NCBI RefSeq assembly: GCF_000974805.1
Contig: NZ_BBQZ01000002.1
Coordinates: 1 to 64,000, forward strand
DNA: 64,000 nt
From: Demequina salsinemoris
GTDB taxonomy: Bacteria > Actinomycetota > Actinomycetes > Actinomycetales > Demequinaceae
Direction: 5' to 3'
Part shown: positions 13,532-21,709 of the stretch, in pieces
How the letters are laid out: each line of letters opens with the position of its first letter
Numbering within the stretch: position 1 is the stretch's first letter
Translations under genes and position numbers: made by a program
Notes under the pieces: generated by a model
Databases searched by the model: none
What the model was told of the DNA's origin: nothing
What the model saw: only the letters and a program-made list of their open reading frames with translations

Positions 13532-14173
13532 GTGACGACGCTCATCCTGCTCAGGCACGGACGCACCGACTACAACGTCTCGGGGCGGCTCCAGGGCAGC
13601 CTCGACGTGCCTCTCGGCGAGGCTGGCCGGACACAGGCCCGGGCTGCGGCGAGGCACCTCCGTCACGCGTACGGCGCGCCCGACGCGCTGCTGTCGTCGC
13701 CGCTCCTGCGCGCGTTCGACACGGCTCGTGAGATCGGGGCGGCCGCAGGAGTCGCGCCCACGGCCGACGCGCGCCTCACCCAGCGCTCGTACGGCGCCTG
13801 GGAGGGGCTCACCTGGGACGACGTCCGTGAACGCTGGCCCGAGCAGTATGAGGCGCGCATGCGCGGCGAGGACCCTGAGATCGAGGGCTGGGGACGCTCG
13901 GCCGAGGTGGGCGCGCGCGTCGCCGCGTGCCTCGAGGAGGCCTGCCGCGGCAGGCGGCTCGTGACGGTCGTGAGCCATGGCAGCGCGCTCATGCTCGGCG
14001 CGCTCAGCCTTCTCGGCCTGCCGCCCCTGTCGACGGCTCTGGGCAAGCTTCCGCACGGGCACTGGAACGTGATGACTCGATCGTCCACGGGCGTCTGGTC
14101 GATGGAGCGCTACGGGATCGACCCCTCGGGCGCTCGGCTGCCCCGCGGAGCGGAGGCTCAGGACGGCGATTAA
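13532..14173 (+). CDS. Histidine phosphatase family protein, copy 2
   Basis: A second histidine phosphatase of 213 aa directly after copy 1, with one base between stop and GTG start. The RHGRTDYN motif sits near residue 8 and the second histidine in TVVSHGSALML. RLTQRSYGAWEGL is shared with copy 1. The two proteins align along most of their length, so this looks like an old tandem duplication whose copies have diverged in the substrate-lid region. It ends the nadD operon just before the tRNA-Ala promoter region. Substrate unknown. Confidence 0.9.
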   Translation: MTTLILLRHGRTDYNVSGRLQGSLDVPLGEAGRTQARAAARHLRHAYGAPDALLSSPLLRAFDTAREIGAAAGVAPTADARLTQRSYGAWEGLTWDDVRERWPEQYEARMRGEDPEIEGWGRSAEVGARVAACLEEACRGRRLVTVVSHGSALMLGALSLLGLPPLSTALGKLPHGHWNVMTRSSTGVWSMERYGIDPSGARLPRGAEAQDGD

Positions 14174-14200
14174 CACTTTGCCGTGGATGTGGGGTAAAGT
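14170..14200 (+). promoter_or_regulatory. Possible tRNA-Ala promoter
   Basis: TAAAGT (14195-14200) is a fair -10 element, about 38 nt before the tRNA. TTAACA (14170-14175) could act as a -35, although the 19-nt spacing is long. Proposed from position and -10 quality only. Confidence 0.35.
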
Positions 14201-14237
14201 CTTACTCGCTCTTAGGAGCACCGGATCGCAAGATCTT

Positions 14238-14310
14238 GGGGCTGTGGCGCAGCTGGTAGCGCACCTGCATGGCATGCAGGGGGTCAGGGGTTCGAGTCCC
14301 CTCAGCTCCA
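14238..14310 (+). tRNA. tRNA-Ala (anticodon GGC)
   Basis: A 73-nt tRNA. The acceptor stem pairs GGGGCTG with CAGCTCC (one G-U), followed by discriminator A at 14310. The D arm contains AGCTGGTAGC, the anticodon arm is CCTGC-ATGGCAT-GCAGG with anticodon GGC (reads GCC/GCU, alanine), and the T arm contains GGTTCGAGTCC. The 3' CCA is not encoded. It stands alone, between the histidine phosphatases and a terminator. Confidence 0.96.
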
Positions 14311-14334
14311 CGTGGTGTGGAGACAGCACCGCAG

Positions 14335-14358
14335 AAGCCGCCCTTCGGGGCGGCTTTT
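14335..14358 (+). terminator. Terminator after tRNA-Ala
   Basis: A perfect 9-bp hairpin, AAGCCGCCC (14335-14343) with GGGCGGCTT (14348-14356) closed by a stable TTCG tetraloop, followed by TT. It lies 25 nt after the tRNA. Confidence 0.88.
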
Positions 14359-14525
14359 CGCGTTCCCGGCCATGCTGCGCGTCGTGCCCGTGGAGCCTGT
14401 GCTGACCGATGCCGTACATGAGGTGCGAGGGCCGTCGGCGCCAACTATGACGCGGAAACGAGTCGCGAGCGCGAATAATCACAGCGGCTCCCACTGCGCC
14501 GAGCGGCAGTGCTTCACTTGCGCCC

Positions 14526-17213
14526 ATGAACCGACCACGCCGCCTTCCGCTTCGCTCCATTGCAAGCATTACCTTGGCCTTTGTCCTTTCTGCCGGGTAT
14601 GTCACGGCCGCCGACGCGACCGGCACTGAGGGGGTTGACGGGCAGATGCTCGACGTCGTCGCTGACACCGAGGGCGACGGCACCCACTCCCAGGTCCTTG
14701 TCGAGGAGGACGGTGAGGTCACCGAGGTCTCCGACGAGGCGCAGACCGAGGACATCCCCACCGGGGCCTCCGTGGAGGCGACCGTCGCGGCAGGCGAGGT
14801 CGTCGCGGCCACCGTGACCGAGGAGGTCGCCGCGACCGTGACGATCGCCGCGCACCACGCCTACGTGGTCGCCATCGACGACTCGTCGACGACCACCGAC
14901 ATCTCCCTCGCCACCGCGGTCGCCGACGCCCAGTGGGGCGCCGACTACTGGGTGGCCGAGTCCGATGGCGCGATCTCGTCGTTCGACATCGCCGGCTCGA
15001 CGACGCTGGCGATGGCCGGGTCCTGCTCGCAGAGCGCGAGCGGTCTGTGGAGCGCTGCGGCCGCGGCATACCCGGGGGTCAGCTTCACCTCGGGGTACAA
15101 CCACCTGATCGTGTACACGCCCAGCGGATGCTCGTACGGGTACGCGGGCCTCGCGACCGTGGGCTACATGGCGGCAGGAGGCTACGTGCACATCGCGACC
15201 GTGCTCGAGTCCGTCGTGGCGCACGAGCTCGGGCACAACCTGGGTCTCGGCCACTCGAACCTCGTGGTGGGGAACCCCGCCTCTCCGACGGGAACCTACG
15301 AGTACTACGGCGCCTACGGCCCGCAGGCCGCCGCGATCGGCGCGTACGCGCCGGGGGCGCTCGACGCCGCGTACAGGACCTTCCTCGACCTGCCGGGCAT
15401 CGCCACCCAGACCCAGGCGGTCGCCGTGCCGACGACCGGGCCCGCGACCCAGACTGTCTCGGTGGTGCCGACGACCACGACGTCCGGCACGAATGCGCTC
15501 AAGATCGTGGATCCCTCGACCGGCGGGTCGTACTTCGTCGAGTACCGGGCCGGGCAGGGGCTCGACTCGAGCGCCTTCTATGCCAACGGGTACGCGCACC
15601 TGATGGCGTCCAGCAAGAACGTGACGTACGAGCCCGGCGTGGTCGTGACCTGGATGAACGGCTCGAACGCGCTCAGGGTGATCGGCACGGCGACCTCGTC
15701 GTCCACGCTCGACTCGTCCTTCCAGCCGGGAGACTCGTACGCCGAGCCGACCGGGCTGTTCTCCTTCACCGTCACATCGGCGACGTCGTCGGGGGCGACG
15801 CTGAACCTCACCGTCGGGCGTCCGCTCGGCAAGGCGTCCACGAGCACCCTCACCGCATCGTCCCCGTACGAAGGCTCCGCCGGCTCGGTGAGGGTCAAGG
15901 TGACCTCGACCGTATCGGTGTCCGGCTCCGTCGACCTGTACATCGACGGCGCCTTCTACGCGACGAAGGCCGTGTCCTCGTCGTATGCCACGTTCTCGTC
16001 ACCGACCACGCTCGGCGTCGGCGACCACACGCTGCGCGCGGTCTACTCGGGCTCCTCGACGGTCGCAGGATCTGAGGTATCGGGCACCCTCACCGTCAAG
16101 GCGAAGAGCAGCAGCGCGGTCACCATCACCTCCGCGACCGCCGTGGTGGGCACCGCGGGCGCAGTCGCCGTGAGCGTCACGAGCGCGACCACGCCGTCGG
16201 GCACGGTCATGCTCTACGTCGACGGGGTCAAGGTCGCGTCGAAGTCGCTCTCGTCCGGCAAGGCATCCCTCTCCACCCCGTCGTCCCTCGCGCTCGGCAG
16301 CCACGCCCTGCGCGCGGTCTACGTCGGGTCCACCTCCGTCGCGGGATCCGAGACGACCGGCACGCTGACCGTGTCGAGCACGTACACGTCAGCGACGACG
16401 ATCTCCGCGACCAGCCCCTACGAGGGATCGTCTGGAGTCGCGACGGTGACCGTCGCCCAGACAGCGGGAACCGCGACCGGCTACGTCTCCCTGTACGTCG
16501 ACGGAGTCAAGGTGACCCGCAAGGCGCTCTCCACCGGGATCGCGAAGTTCTCGCTGCCCCGCACGCTCTCCGTCGGATCGCACGCGCTGAGCGCCGTGTA
16601 CGAGGGATCCGCCAAGGCCAAGGCCTCCACCGGCACCGGCACGATGACGGTCCGGGCGAAGAAGGCCTCGTCCGCGACGGTGACGGCCGCGAGCGTGTAC
16701 GAGAAGTCGGCGGGCAAGGCGTACGTGAGCGTCACCTCCTCGGTGACGGCGAGCGGGTACGTGTACCTGTACGTCGACGGGGTCAAGCGATCGAGCGCGT
16801 CGCTTCGCTCCGGCAGCGCGGCGCTGACCATCCCGAGCACGCTCACGGTCGGCACGCACGCGCTGCGCGTGGTCTACGCGGGCTCGACCTCCGTGGCGTC
16901 GACCTCGGTGACCGGCAGCGTCGTCGTCAAGGCACGCCAGGCGACCTCCGTCACCGCGTCCGCGTCGACATTCACCTACGGCACGTCGGGCAAGTTCGTG
17001 GTGACCGTGACGGGCCCGACCACGCCGAGCGGCACGGTGACGCTGCGGGACGGCACGTACGTGCGCAAGGTGACGCTGTCGTCGACCACGGGCAAGGCGA
17101 CGATCACGATGCCGAGCACGTGGGCGCGCGGCACGCACAGCGTCACGATCACCTACAACGGCGCGAAGACGCTGGCGCCGTCATCCACGACGAAGACCGT
17201 GACGGTGAACTAG
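14526..17213 (+). CDS. Secreted zinc metallopeptidase (metzincin type) with five Ig-like repeats
   Basis: An 895-aa exported protein. It has a signal peptide (basic start MNRPRRLPLRS, hydrophobic core, likely cut near ADA at about residue 30), an acidic propeptide-like region (30-105), and a catalytic domain. The zinc motif is HELGHNLGLGH (233-243), i.e. HExxHxxGxxH, as in reprolysin/gametolysin-type metzincins. A methionine-turn is not obvious: the usual DxMG after the motif is replaced by a YEYYGAYGPQ segment, as in gametolysin-like enzymes. Residues of about 436-895 hold five repeats of about 92 aa, each with a LYVDGVK-like centre and a GxHxLxxVY-like end, resembling bacterial Ig-like (Big_3_5) domains. 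These probably act as a stalk or binding region. No LPxTG or membrane anchor is visible, so it is probably released. No clear SD precedes the ATG. Confidence 0.88.
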   Translation: MNRPRRLPLRSIASITLAFVLSAGYVTAADATGTEGVDGQMLDVVADTEGDGTHSQVLVEEDGEVTEVSDEAQTEDIPTGASVEATVAAGEVVAATVTEEVAATVTIAAHHAYVVAIDDSSTTTDISLATAVADAQWGADYWVAESDGAISSFDIAGSTTLAMAGSCSQSASGLWSAAAAAYPGVSFTSGYNHLIVYTPSGCSYGYAGLATVGYMAAGGYVHIATVLESVVAHELGHNLGLGHSNLVVGNPASPTGTYEYYGAYGPQAAAIGAYAPGALDAAYRTFLDLPGIATQTQAVAVPTTGPATQTVSVVPTTTTSGTNALKIVDPSTGGSYFVEYRAGQGLDSSAFYANGYAHLMASSKNVTYEPGVVVTWMNGSNALRVIGTATSSSTLDSSFQPGDSYAEPTGLFSFTVTSATSSGATLNLTVGRPLGKASTSTLTASSPYEGSAGSVRVKVTSTVSVSGSVDLYIDGAFYATKAVSSSYATFSSPTTLGVGDHTLRAVYSGSSTVAGSEVSGTLTVKAKSSSAVTITSATAVVGTAGAVAVSVTSATTPSGTVMLYVDGVKVASKSLSSGKASLSTPSSLALGSHALRAVYVGSTSVAGSETTGTLTVSSTYTSATTISATSPYEGSSGVATVTVAQTAGTATGYVSLYVDGVKVTRKALSTGIAKFSLPRTLSVGSHALSAVYEGSAKAKASTGTGTMTVRAKKASSATVTAASVYEKSAGKAYVSVTSSVTASGYVYLYVDGVKRSSASLRSGSAALTIPSTLTVGTHALRVVYAGSTSVASTSVTGSVVVKARQATSVTASASTFTYGTSGKFVVTVTGPTTPSGTVTLRDGTYVRKVTLSSTTGKATITMPSTWARGTHSVTITYNGAKTLAPSSTTKTVTVN

Positions 17214-17228
17214 GTCCTGGAGACGACG

Positions 17229-17260
17229 AGGCGGGCCGACCCTTCGGGGTCGGCCCGCCT
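17229..17260. terminator. Bidirectional terminator between convergent genes
   Basis: A perfect 14-bp hairpin, AGGCGGGCCGACCC (17229-17242) with GGGTCGGCCCGCCT (17247-17260) and loop TTCG. It lies between the metallopeptidase stop (17213) and the convergent aldose-epimerase stop (17276), so it can serve both strands. Confidence 0.9.
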
Positions 17261-17275
17261 CCACGCGAGATCGCG

Positions 17276-18175
17276 TCAGCTGAGGCGCATGCCCCACGTG
17301 AGCGAGTGGGACTCGCCCGGCTCAAGGGTGATGAGGCGCTCGCCCGTGCGGAACGCGTCCGCGATGCACGACATCGGCTCGATCGCGACACCCGCGCGGT
17401 CGATCGACGGGAAGTCGCCGGTGCAGATCTGCCACGCGGTGGCCTCGGAGTCCGCCCAGATCTCGGTGACGGCGCCGTCGCCCGCCGTGAGGCGGCACCA
17501 CGAGCGGCCCTCTGCGTCCAGGATCGGGTCGACCCACGCGTCGTCGAAGGACACCCCGTAGAGGCTCGTCGCCTCACGGATGTCGAACTTGCCGTCGACC
17601 GGCACCGCGCCCGTGGGCAGCAGGCGGTCGTCGACGGTGACGTTCGAGGCGGCGGTGAGCTGGATCGAGCACTCGTCGAGCGATCCCTCGCCGGGCGCGA
17701 ACCATGGGTGGAAGCCGACGCCGTAGGGCAGCGGGCCGTCGCCCTCGTTGCGCGCGGTCGTCGTGATGGTGAGCCCGGCGTCCGACAGCGAGTACGCCGT
17801 GGTCAGCGTGAGCTGGAACGGGTAGCCGGGGCTCGCCGGCAGCTCGAGGGCCATCGTCACCGAGCTCGGGCTCACGCTGTCGACCTCCCAGCGCTCCCAG
17901 CACGCGAGGCCGTGCAGCGCCGTGCCGCGGTCGGGCTCGGAGATGGGGACCTGGAGCTCCTGGCCGCCGAAGGTGTAGACGCCGTCCTGGAGGCGGTTGG
18001 GCCACGGGGCGAGCACCATGCCGTTGAAGGCGGGCGGGAGCTCGTCGGCCTCGAACGGGACGACGACGTCGCGGCCGCCGACCTTGTACTCGCGAAGGGC
18101 CGCGCCGACGGCGGCGATGGTGGCGACCTGGTCGCCGTGGGAGAGGGTCACCTGCTGACCGGACTTGGGTGTCAT
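17276..18175 (-). CDS. Aldose 1-epimerase family protein
   Basis: A 299-aa cytoplasmic galactose-mutarotase-fold protein that would interconvert alpha and beta anomers of an aldose. Family landmarks: the NRLQDGVYTF segment with the substrate arginine (N-terminal third), the conserved His in ALHGLACWERWEV, PYGVGFHPWFAPG in the middle with the second catalytic histidine, and a C-terminal glutamate in AIEPMSC. The actinobacterial branch of this family sometimes prefers phosphorylated sugars, but the sequence does not settle this. The ATG lies 6 nt after a TACCGT -10 element, suggesting a leaderless message of its own. The HAD phosphatase upstream on the same strand is a plausible partner in sugar handling. 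Confidence 0.9.
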   Translation of the reverse strand: MTPKSGQQVTLSHGDQVATIAAVGAALREYKVGGRDVVVPFEADELPPAFNGMVLAPWPNRLQDGVYTFGGQELQVPISEPDRGTALHGLACWERWEVDSVSPSSVTMALELPASPGYPFQLTLTTAYSLSDAGLTITTTARNEGDGPLPYGVGFHPWFAPGEGSLDECSIQLTAASNVTVDDRLLPTGAVPVDGKFDIREATSLYGVSFDDAWVDPILDAEGRSWCRLTAGDGAVTEIWADSEATAWQICTGDFPSIDRAGVAIEPMSCIADAFRTGERLITLEPGESHSLTWGMRLS

Positions 18176-18181
18176 GGCTCG

Positions 18182-18187
18182 ACGGTA
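18182..18187 (-). promoter_or_regulatory. Leaderless -10 element of the aldose epimerase gene
   Basis: On the minus strand TACCGT (TANNNT) ends 6 nt before the ATG at 18175, with no SD between. Confidence 0.5.
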
Positions 18188-18213
18188 CCGCCCCGCGCGG
18201 GGTGGGCGCGACG

Positions 18214-19062
18214 TCAGCCGGGGATGAGCCCGAGCTCCGCGAAGGCCGTGGCCAGGCCTGCCTTCTCGGGGCCCGCGCACGTGCGGTCCGCGACCGCGAG
18301 GAGCTCGTCTCGAGCGCCCTCGATCGCGACGCCCAGCCCTGCGAACTCGACCATCTCGATGTCGTTCGGGCCGTCGCCGAAGGCGATGACGTCCTCGCGT
18401 CCCAGCCCCAGGTGGGCGATGACGCTCTCGATTCCCGTGGCCTTGTGGACGTGCGCCATGTACAGCTCGCCGGCGCGGTCGCCCATGCCAGGGATCGAGC
18501 TGCCGATCACGCCGAGGTCGGGGCCGATCTCCGCGGCGATGTCGGCGAGCGGGGCGTCCGCGTGCATGACCGTGACCTTGCCGATCCGCACCTGGTGCAG
18601 GTCGTCGACGATCGTGAGGTGGCTGAGGACCTGGGCTCGCGCCTTGCCGTGCTCGTCGGCCTTCTTCATGTGGTCGGGCATGTGGTCGTCGACCGTGTCG
18701 ACGGCGAACTGATGCGCGTACGTCGCGTCGGGGGTCTCGAGCCAGTACACCCCGTGGTGCGCGTCGAGCGCCGTGAGGGTGCGCGCGGCGAGGTCGTCGG
18801 GGAAGCGCAGGTCCAGGAGCACCTCGCCTTCGACGGTCACATGCGCGCCGGCGGCGGCTACGATCCCGTCGAAGCCCGCCTCGAGCATCTGCGGGAAGAT
18901 CAGCGACACCGGGCGCCCGGTGCACAGGAACACCTTGTGCCCGGCCGCCCGTGCCGCCCGCACCGCGTCACGGTGCTCGGGCGGCACGGTGCCGCGGTCC
19001 GCGTAGGTGCCGTCGATGTCGAGGAAGACGGCCTTGGGGCTGGAGATGGCGCTGGATGTCAC
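18214..19062 (-). CDS. HAD-superfamily (Cof-type) hydrolase
   Basis: A 282-aa phosphatase of the Cof/type IIB HAD subfamily. Motif I is FLDIDGTYADRG near residue 14 (nucleophile Asp and DxDGT), motif II the threonine in FLCTGRP, motif III the Lys in VHKATGIES, and motif IV GDGPNDIEMVEFAG. The cap domain lies between residues of about 85 and 200. Relatives dephosphorylate sugar phosphates and cofactor phosphates such as PLP or FMN, and the substrate here is open. The GTG start overlaps the stop of the upstream MFS gene by 4 nt. A TACTCT element 6 nt before the start could also give a private leaderless transcript. Confidence 0.9.
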   Translation of the reverse strand: MTSSAISSPKAVFLDIDGTYADRGTVPPEHRDAVRAARAAGHKVFLCTGRPVSLIFPQMLEAGFDGIVAAAGAHVTVEGEVLLDLRFPDDLAARTLTALDAHHGVYWLETPDATYAHQFAVDTVDDHMPDHMKKADEHGKARAQVLSHLTIVDDLHQVRIGKVTVMHADAPLADIAAEIGPDLGVIGSSIPGMGDRAGELYMAHVHKATGIESVIAHLGLGREDVIAFGDGPNDIEMVEFAGLGVAIEGARDELLAVADRTCAGPEKAGLATAFAELGLIPG

Positions 19063-20300
19063 GCGTCGAGAGTATCGGCTCCGCGACCGGCCGCGCGAAG
19101 CGCGACGTTGGCGAGGACTGCAGCCGCGAGCATGACGATCGCCATCGGGAGCGCGGTCCCCTCGCCGCCGACGCTCACGAGCGGTGCCACGAGGCCCGCG
19201 AGGGCGAACTGGCCGAGGCCGAGCGCCGCCGAGGCCATCCCGGGAGCCTCAGGCGCGGAGTCCAGCGCGAGCGCCGTGGTGGATCCGAACACGAGACCGA
19301 GCGGCGCGATCGCGAAGGCGACGGGGATCATGAGCGTCCACGCGGGAGCGGACGATGCGGCCACCGCGACGAGCGCCACGACGGCGATGAGCGTGATCGC
19401 GAGGCCGACTCCCGCGAGGCGGCGGGTGGGCACCCTGCCGGTGAGGTTCGCCGCGATGGCGCTCGTCACCATGATGAGCAGAGCGTTGAGCCCGAACGCG
19501 AGACCGTACTGCACGGTGCCGAGCCCGATGAGGTCCTGGTAGACGAAGGGCGAGGCCGAGATGTAGGCCATCATCGTCGCGAAGGCGAATGCGAACGCCG
19601 CCGTGTTGCCCAGGTAGGCGCGGTTGCGCAGCGCGGACAGGCCCATGCGGGTCTCCTGGCGCACGGTGAGGTCGGAGTGGCGCTTCTCCGCGGGGCGGGT
19701 CTCGGGAACGAGCGCGATCACGGCGACGACGCACGCGAGGCCGACGACCGCGAGCACGCCGAGCAGTCCGCGCCAGCCGATCGTGTCGGCGAGGAAGGAG
19801 CCGAGCAGCGGCGCGACGACGGGAGCGACGCCGCCGACGAGCATCATGAGCGTCTGGGCCTTGACGGCCTCGGCCCCGTGAGCACGGTCGGCGATCACGG
19901 CGCGGCCGATGACCATGCCGGCGGCGCCGCCGAGGCCCTGGAGCACGCGCAGGGCGATGAGGAGGCCGATCGTCGGCGCGAGCGCGGCGCCCACGGAGGC
20001 GAGCAGGAATGCGACGGTGCCGACGAGCAGCGGCACGCGGCGTCCGACGCGGTCGGACAGGGGGCCGAAGACGACCTGGCCCACGCCGGCGCCGATCATG
20101 AAGGCCGTCAGGGACAGCTGGACGCCTGCGCTCGTGGTGGAGAGGTCCGATGCCATCGTGGGGAAGGCCGGAAGGTACAGGTCGGTGGCGAGCGGGGTCA
20201 CGGCGGCGAGGAGCGCGAGCGCTCCGAGCATCGCGGTGCCGACGGCCTTGCTGGGCCGTGCCGGCGCGTGGGCGCGCGCGGTCGTCGTGGTGTCGGTCAT
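19059..20300 (-). CDS. MFS multidrug efflux transporter, Bcr/CflA type
   Basis: A 413-aa, 12-helix antiporter of the DHA1 family. The segment TPLATDLYLPAFPTMASDL in helix 1 is the hallmark of Bcr/CflA exporters, and GPLSDRVGRRVPLLVG is the MFS motif A between helices 2 and 3. Start chosen at ATG 20300, which has a GGGAGGGACC ribosome-binding site; upstream ATGs would lie in the operator. It is divergent from a MarR regulator across a 62-nt gap that contains a perfect 9-bp inverted repeat, so drug-inducible efflux under MarR control is likely. Substrate unknown. Confidence 0.92.
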   Translation of the reverse strand: MTDTTTTARAHAPARPSKAVGTAMLGALALLAAVTPLATDLYLPAFPTMASDLSTTSAGVQLSLTAFMIGAGVGQVVFGPLSDRVGRRVPLLVGTVAFLLASVGAALAPTIGLLIALRVLQGLGGAAGMVIGRAVIADRAHGAEAVKAQTLMMLVGGVAPVVAPLLGSFLADTIGWRGLLGVLAVVGLACVVAVIALVPETRPAEKRHSDLTVRQETRMGLSALRNRAYLGNTAAFAFAFATMMAYISASPFVYQDLIGLGTVQYGLAFGLNALLIMVTSAIAANLTGRVPTRRLAGVGLAITLIAVVALVAVAASSAPAWTLMIPVAFAIAPLGLVFGSTTALALDSAPEAPGMASAALGLGQFALAGLVAPLVSVGGEGTALPMAIVMLAAAVLANVALRAAGRGADTLDA

Positions 20301-20310
20301 GGTCCCTCCC

Positions 20311-20332
20311 ATAGTTATGAAGACATAACTAT
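20311..20332. promoter_or_regulatory. MarR operator between divergent MFS and marR genes
   Basis: ATAGTTATG (20311-20319) and CATAACTAT (20324-20332) form a perfect 9-bp inverted repeat with a 4-nt spacer. This is the size and AT-rich character expected for a MarR dimer site. It overlaps the only AT-rich stretch available for both divergent promoters (for example TATAGT at 20330-20335), so binding would block both. Confidence 0.8.
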
Positions 20333-20362
20333 AGTACAATAACGAAAACGTGAAGGAGGTCA

Positions 20363-20833
20363 ATGGTGACCGAGACAGTGACGGCGGCCGAGGCCGGCGC
20401 TCAGGCGCATGCGGATCTTGCGGACCTCGCGGCCGCGGTGCTCGTGCTCGCGCGCAGGATCCATGCGGAGGAGGCGCACGCCGAGGGCATCGTGCGGCTC
20501 AGCGGGGTGGAGGTGCTGGTCATGCACCACATCGATCGTCATCCGGGGGTCTCTCCGTCAGCGGTGGCTGCCGCGGTCGGCCTCAAGGCGAGCAATACGA
20601 GCGCGGCGGTGCGCTCGCTCGAGGCGCAGGGGCTGCTTGAGCGTCGCAAGGCGCAGGCGGACGCCAGGTGCGTCGAGCTGTGGCCCACCGCGCGGTCGGC
20701 CGAGAACCTCGCGTCGCTTCGCGACCTGTGGAGGGGTCTGCTCGCCCCCCACGTCGATGACCTCGCCGCCGCGGGCGTGGCGACAGCCTTCCTCGAGCGC
20801 GTGGACGAGGCTCTGACAGGGCCTGCCTCGTGA
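20363..20833 (+). CDS. MarR-family transcriptional regulator
   Basis: A 156-aa winged-helix repressor with a strong GAAGGAGGT ribosome-binding site before ATG 20363. The DNA-binding core is LVMHHIDRHPGVSPSAVAA, then AVGLKASNTSAAVRSLEAQG, followed by the wing with LERRKAQADARCVEL. N- and C-terminal helices should form the dimer. It shares a 62-nt intergenic region and a perfect palindromic operator with the divergent efflux gene, implying autoregulation and control of the exporter. The effector is unknown. Confidence 0.92.
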   Translation: MVTETVTAAEAGAQAHADLADLAAAVLVLARRIHAEEAHAEGIVRLSGVEVLVMHHIDRHPGVSPSAVAAAVGLKASNTSAAVRSLEAQGLLERRKAQADARCVELWPTARSAENLASLRDLWRGLLAPHVDDLAAAGVATAFLERVDEALTGPAS

Positions 20834-20856
20834 GCCTCGGCCTTCCGCGGCACCGA

Positions 20857-20862
20857 TATCGT
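20857..20862 (+). promoter_or_regulatory. Leaderless -10 element of the SGNH hydrolase gene
   Basis: TATCGT (TANNNT) ends 7 nt before the ATG at 20870. This argues against the in-frame GTG at 20861, which would fall inside the -10. Confidence 0.5.
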
Positions 20863-20869
20863 GGCCCTC

Positions 20870-21631
20870 ATGCGTTATGTGGCAATAGGTGACAGCTACA
20901 CGGAAGGTGTAGGGGACGAGCTCGAGGACGGGTCCGTCCGCGGCTGGGCGGACATGGTCGCCGTCGGCCTCGCGGCGGCGACGGGGGAGCAGGTCCACTA
21001 CGCGAACCTCGCCATCCGCGGACGCCTGCTCGAGCCCATCGCGACCGAGCAGTGCGACGCAGCGCTCGCCCTCGACCCTGGGCCCGACCTCATGACGGTC
21101 GACGGTGGCGGCAACGACATGCTCAGGCCCGGGTGGGACATGGGTCGGATGATGGATCTCACCCGCCGCATGATCGACCGCACGGGGGAGGCGGGTGTGC
21201 GCCTCGTGATCCTCACCGGAGCCGCCCCCTCCATGCAGATGCCGCGAGCCGACACGATGCTCGGGCGCGCGCGCGACTTCACCGATCTCGTCATCGACCA
21301 CGTCGCAGACCTGCCGCACGCGAGCGTCGTCGACAACCTGGTCGATGAGGAGATGCGTCGTCCTGGCTACTGGGCCGACGACCGCCTCCACCTCAACGCG
21401 CTCGGCCACTCCCGCGTGGCGGCCCGCGTGCTCACCCACCTGGGCCACGAGACGCCGCTTCCCACGTGGGACGGGGCCGGGGTGGCGGCGCGTGGCGTGA
21501 CCGACGAGCTGCGCTACGCGCGGCGCTATGTGATGCCGTGGATCGGCCGCCGTCTGACGGGTCGCTCCTCGGGGGACGGGCGTGTGCCCAAGCACGCGGA
21601 CTGGGCGCCGGTGCCCGCGGCCGTCGACTGA
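20870..21631 (+). CDS. SGNH/GDSL-family hydrolase
   Basis: A 253-aa cytoplasmic esterase/lipase-like protein. The catalytic Ser is in block I, VAIGDSYTEGVGD (Ser about residue 10). Block III is GGGNDML, and block V with the Asp-His pair is DDRLHLNALGHSRVA. No signal peptide. Many actinobacterial proteins of this layout are annotated only as SGNH hydrolases, and the natural ester is unknown. A second, less similar member of the family lies at 37102-37911. Confidence 0.92.
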   Translation: MRYVAIGDSYTEGVGDELEDGSVRGWADMVAVGLAAATGEQVHYANLAIRGRLLEPIATEQCDAALALDPGPDLMTVDGGGNDMLRPGWDMGRMMDLTRRMIDRTGEAGVRLVILTGAAPSMQMPRADTMLGRARDFTDLVIDHVADLPHASVVDNLVDEEMRRPGYWADDRLHLNALGHSRVAARVLTHLGHETPLPTWDGAGVAARGVTDELRYARRYVMPWIGRRLTGRSSGDGRVPKHADWAPVPAAVD

Positions 21632-21697
21632 GGCGCGCCAGCCCTCCTCCGCGAGCCCACCGCCGAGGGCCTCCGCCCGTGCGCGGTCGGGCGCCGG

Positions 21698-21703
21698 TAG
21701 GTT
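21698..21703 (+). promoter_or_regulatory. Leaderless -10 element of the Nudix gene
   Basis: TAGGTT (TANNNT) ends 6 nt before the ATG at 21710, with no SD in between. Confidence 0.5.
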
Positions 21704-21709
21704 GGCCCC

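Noticed and set aside
15832..17213. DNA tandem repeat (VNTR) in the Ig-like region
   Set aside because: The repeats are similar in protein but diverged in DNA, so they are old domain duplications rather than a slipping array.
17120..20342. Large plus-strand frames opposite the aldose epimerase, HAD and MFS genes
   Set aside because: Composition is Arg/Gly/Glu/Asp-biased with no family signal, while minus-strand proteins show clear motifs.
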